The position numbers were made by a program, and so were the translations under genes. Below are positions 63,154 through 64,000 of a DNA stretch of 64,000 nt, piece after piece. The DNA comes from Alphaproteobacteria bacterium. Its GTDB lineage: Bacteria; Pseudomonadota; Alphaproteobacteria; Rhizobiales; Rhizobiaceae. The stretch covers positions 806,001 through 870,000 of the forward strand of contig JAHJHT010000013.1 of NCBI GenBank assembly GCA_018823835.1, given 5' to 3'. The notes under the pieces are model-generated. The model ran no database searches. It was given only the letters and a program-made list of their open reading frames with translations, and was not told the origin of the DNA. Numbering within the stretch: position 1 is the first letter of the stretch; each line of letters opens with the position of its first letter.

Positions 63154-63516
63154 TCAGTGATGCGCGTGGTTGTTGCCTTTGGCGATGCGCCAGTAACGCC
63201 AAGGTGCAAACCAGCGGTAGCTTTCGTCGAGCGTCTCGGGCACCCGGTCGATGCCGTGCGTGCCCCAGGGGCCGCAGCGCGCCACCCTGAACAGACCCAT
63301 CCAGCCGCCGGCCCAGAATCCGTGCCTGGCAATCGCCTCATAGGCATATTCCGAGCAGGTCGGCAGGTGGCGGCAGGAATTGCCGATGAAGCCTGACAGC
63401 GTCAGCTGATAGAGGCGCACGAACGAGGTGCCAAGGATTCGGCCCGGCGTCTTGCGCCATGGACCGGACCAGTTGCGGGAATATCGCGGTCTTTGTTCCA
63501 GTTTCTGAACGGCCAA
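63154..63516 (-). CDS. yidD: Membrane protein insertion efficiency factor YidD
   Basis: A 120-residue protein of the YidD family, which assists YidC. The signature FIGNSCRHLPTCSEYAYEAIARHGFWAGGWMGLFRVARCGPWGTHGIDRVP spans about residues 43-92 in pieces, with the conserved cysteines of CRHLPTCSEY. A short basic C terminus follows. The start is TTG at 63516 with weak GGAC upstream; no ATG lies near. It is encoded 12 bases after the IscU-like gene. Confidence 0.92.
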   Translation of the reverse strand: MAVQKLEQRPRYSRNWSGPWRKTPGRILGTSFVRLYQLTLSGFIGNSCRHLPTCSEYAYEAIARHGFWAGGWMGLFRVARCGPWGTHGIDRVPETLDESYRWFAPWRYWRIAKGNNHAHH

Positions 63517-63528
63517 TCGTCCGGGCAG

Positions 63529-63975
63529 CTAGGCTGCCTCCTCCGCGCGCTTCTTCTCGATCTGGTCGATCGCATCGACGACGGCGTCGAAGGTCAGCAT
63601 GGTCGAGGCGTGGCGCGCCTTGTAGTCGCGCACGGGTTCGAGATACTTCAGGTCTGCGAAGCGGCCTTCCGGCGGCGTGCCGCTTTCCTTCAACATCCTG
63701 CGCATCGTCTCGCGCACCGCGCGAAGTTCTTCCGAGGTCGCGCCAACGACATGTTCGGCCATGATCGAGGACGACGCCTGTCCGAGCGCGCAAGCCTTCA
63801 CGTCGTGGGCGAAATCGGTCACCACGCCATCCTGCATCTTGAGGTCGACCGTCACGGTCGAGCCGCAGAGCTTGGAATGGGCGGTCGCTGTCGCGTCAGG
63901 GTGCTCAAGCCGGCCGATCCGCGCGATATTCCCGGCAAAGCCGAGAATTTTCGCATTGTAGATGTCGTCGATCAT
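63529..63975 (-). CDS. IscU/SufU-like iron-sulphur scaffold with the third cysteine replaced
   Basis: A 148-residue protein of the NifU/IscU fold. It has two of the three usual cluster cysteines, C37 in SKLCGSTVTVDL and C62 in ACALGQASSS. The position of the third, normally in a (K)CA motif near the C terminus, is H122 in KARHASTML. This variant is common in Rhizobiales, where it sits beside yidD. Whether it is a scaffold or serves another role is unclear. Start: ATG at 63975; a GTG six codons earlier is an alternative. Confidence 0.8.
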   Translation of the reverse strand: MIDDIYNAKILGFAGNIARIGRLEHPDATATAHSKLCGSTVTVDLKMQDGVVTDFAHDVKACALGQASSSIMAEHVVGATSEELRAVRETMRRMLKESGTPPEGRFADLKYLEPVRDYKARHASTMLTFDAVVDAIDQIEKKRAEEAA

Positions 63976-64000
63976 GATTTTCCAATCCGCCACCTGATGA

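Overview
The window is GC-rich chromosomal DNA from an alphaproteobacterium of the order Rhizobiales, most like Mesorhizobium and its relatives (Phyllobacteriaceae). This rests on the divK-pleD pair, the metal-ligand-less PyrC paralogue overlapping pyrB, LexA boxes of the GAAC-N7-GAAC / GTTC-N7-GTTC type, a DUF3572 gene, a DUF2336 gene, a Cpa/Tad pilus cluster and CTTGAC-N17-type promoters. It is almost entirely housekeeping DNA. I saw no insertion sequence, prophage, CRISPR array, tRNA or rRNA gene.

Layout. 1-9.9 kb: pyrB-pyrC'-plsY-dprA (two ATGA/GTGA-type overlaps), then topA-rnr-DUF983. 9.9-18.2 kb: an SDR enzyme, a Nudix hydrolase, a secreted protein, an MFS exporter, a tripartite tricarboxylate (TTT) transporter whose permease carries a fused TctB-like domain, a methyltransferase and rpmG with a clear terminator. 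18.2-25.3 kb: a long non-coding gap with a strong minus-strand hairpin, pleD-divK (c-di-GMP and cell-cycle signalling), DUF3572-HAD, a GNAT gene divergent from SOS-regulated dinB, a secreted protein and an EamA exporter. 25.3-32.1 kb: dnaE, a HAD phosphatase, pccA and a small ion channel.

32.2-39.4 kb: glutathione-dependent formaldehyde dehydrogenase with a GFA-family protein, a MesD-like folate-independent methionine synthase, DUF188, a frameshifted DUF1345 membrane protein, a class III adenylate cyclase, an XRE regulator and an internally duplicated orphan protein. 39.2-43.8 kb: a tandem glycine riboswitch controlling gcvT-gcvH-gcvP. 43.8-51.7 kb: Tad/Cpa machinery tadD-tadC-tadB-cpaF-cpaE-lipoprotein-cpaC-cpaB, all on the minus strand, without pilin or prepilin peptidase. 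51.8-64 kb: parE behind a LexA box, a beta-propeller-like protein, DUF2336, a MaoC/CitE-like pair, flavin reductase-nitroreductase, a three-repeat secreted protein, an acyltransferase, thrS, yidD and an IscU-like scaffold.

No large undescribed system is evident. The most interesting signals are the hairpin RNA candidate downstream of pleD, the two LexA boxes (dinB and parE), the TctA-TctB fusion, the MesD-like gene without an adjacent MesX, the incomplete Tad cluster, and two orphan proteins with clear internal repeats.
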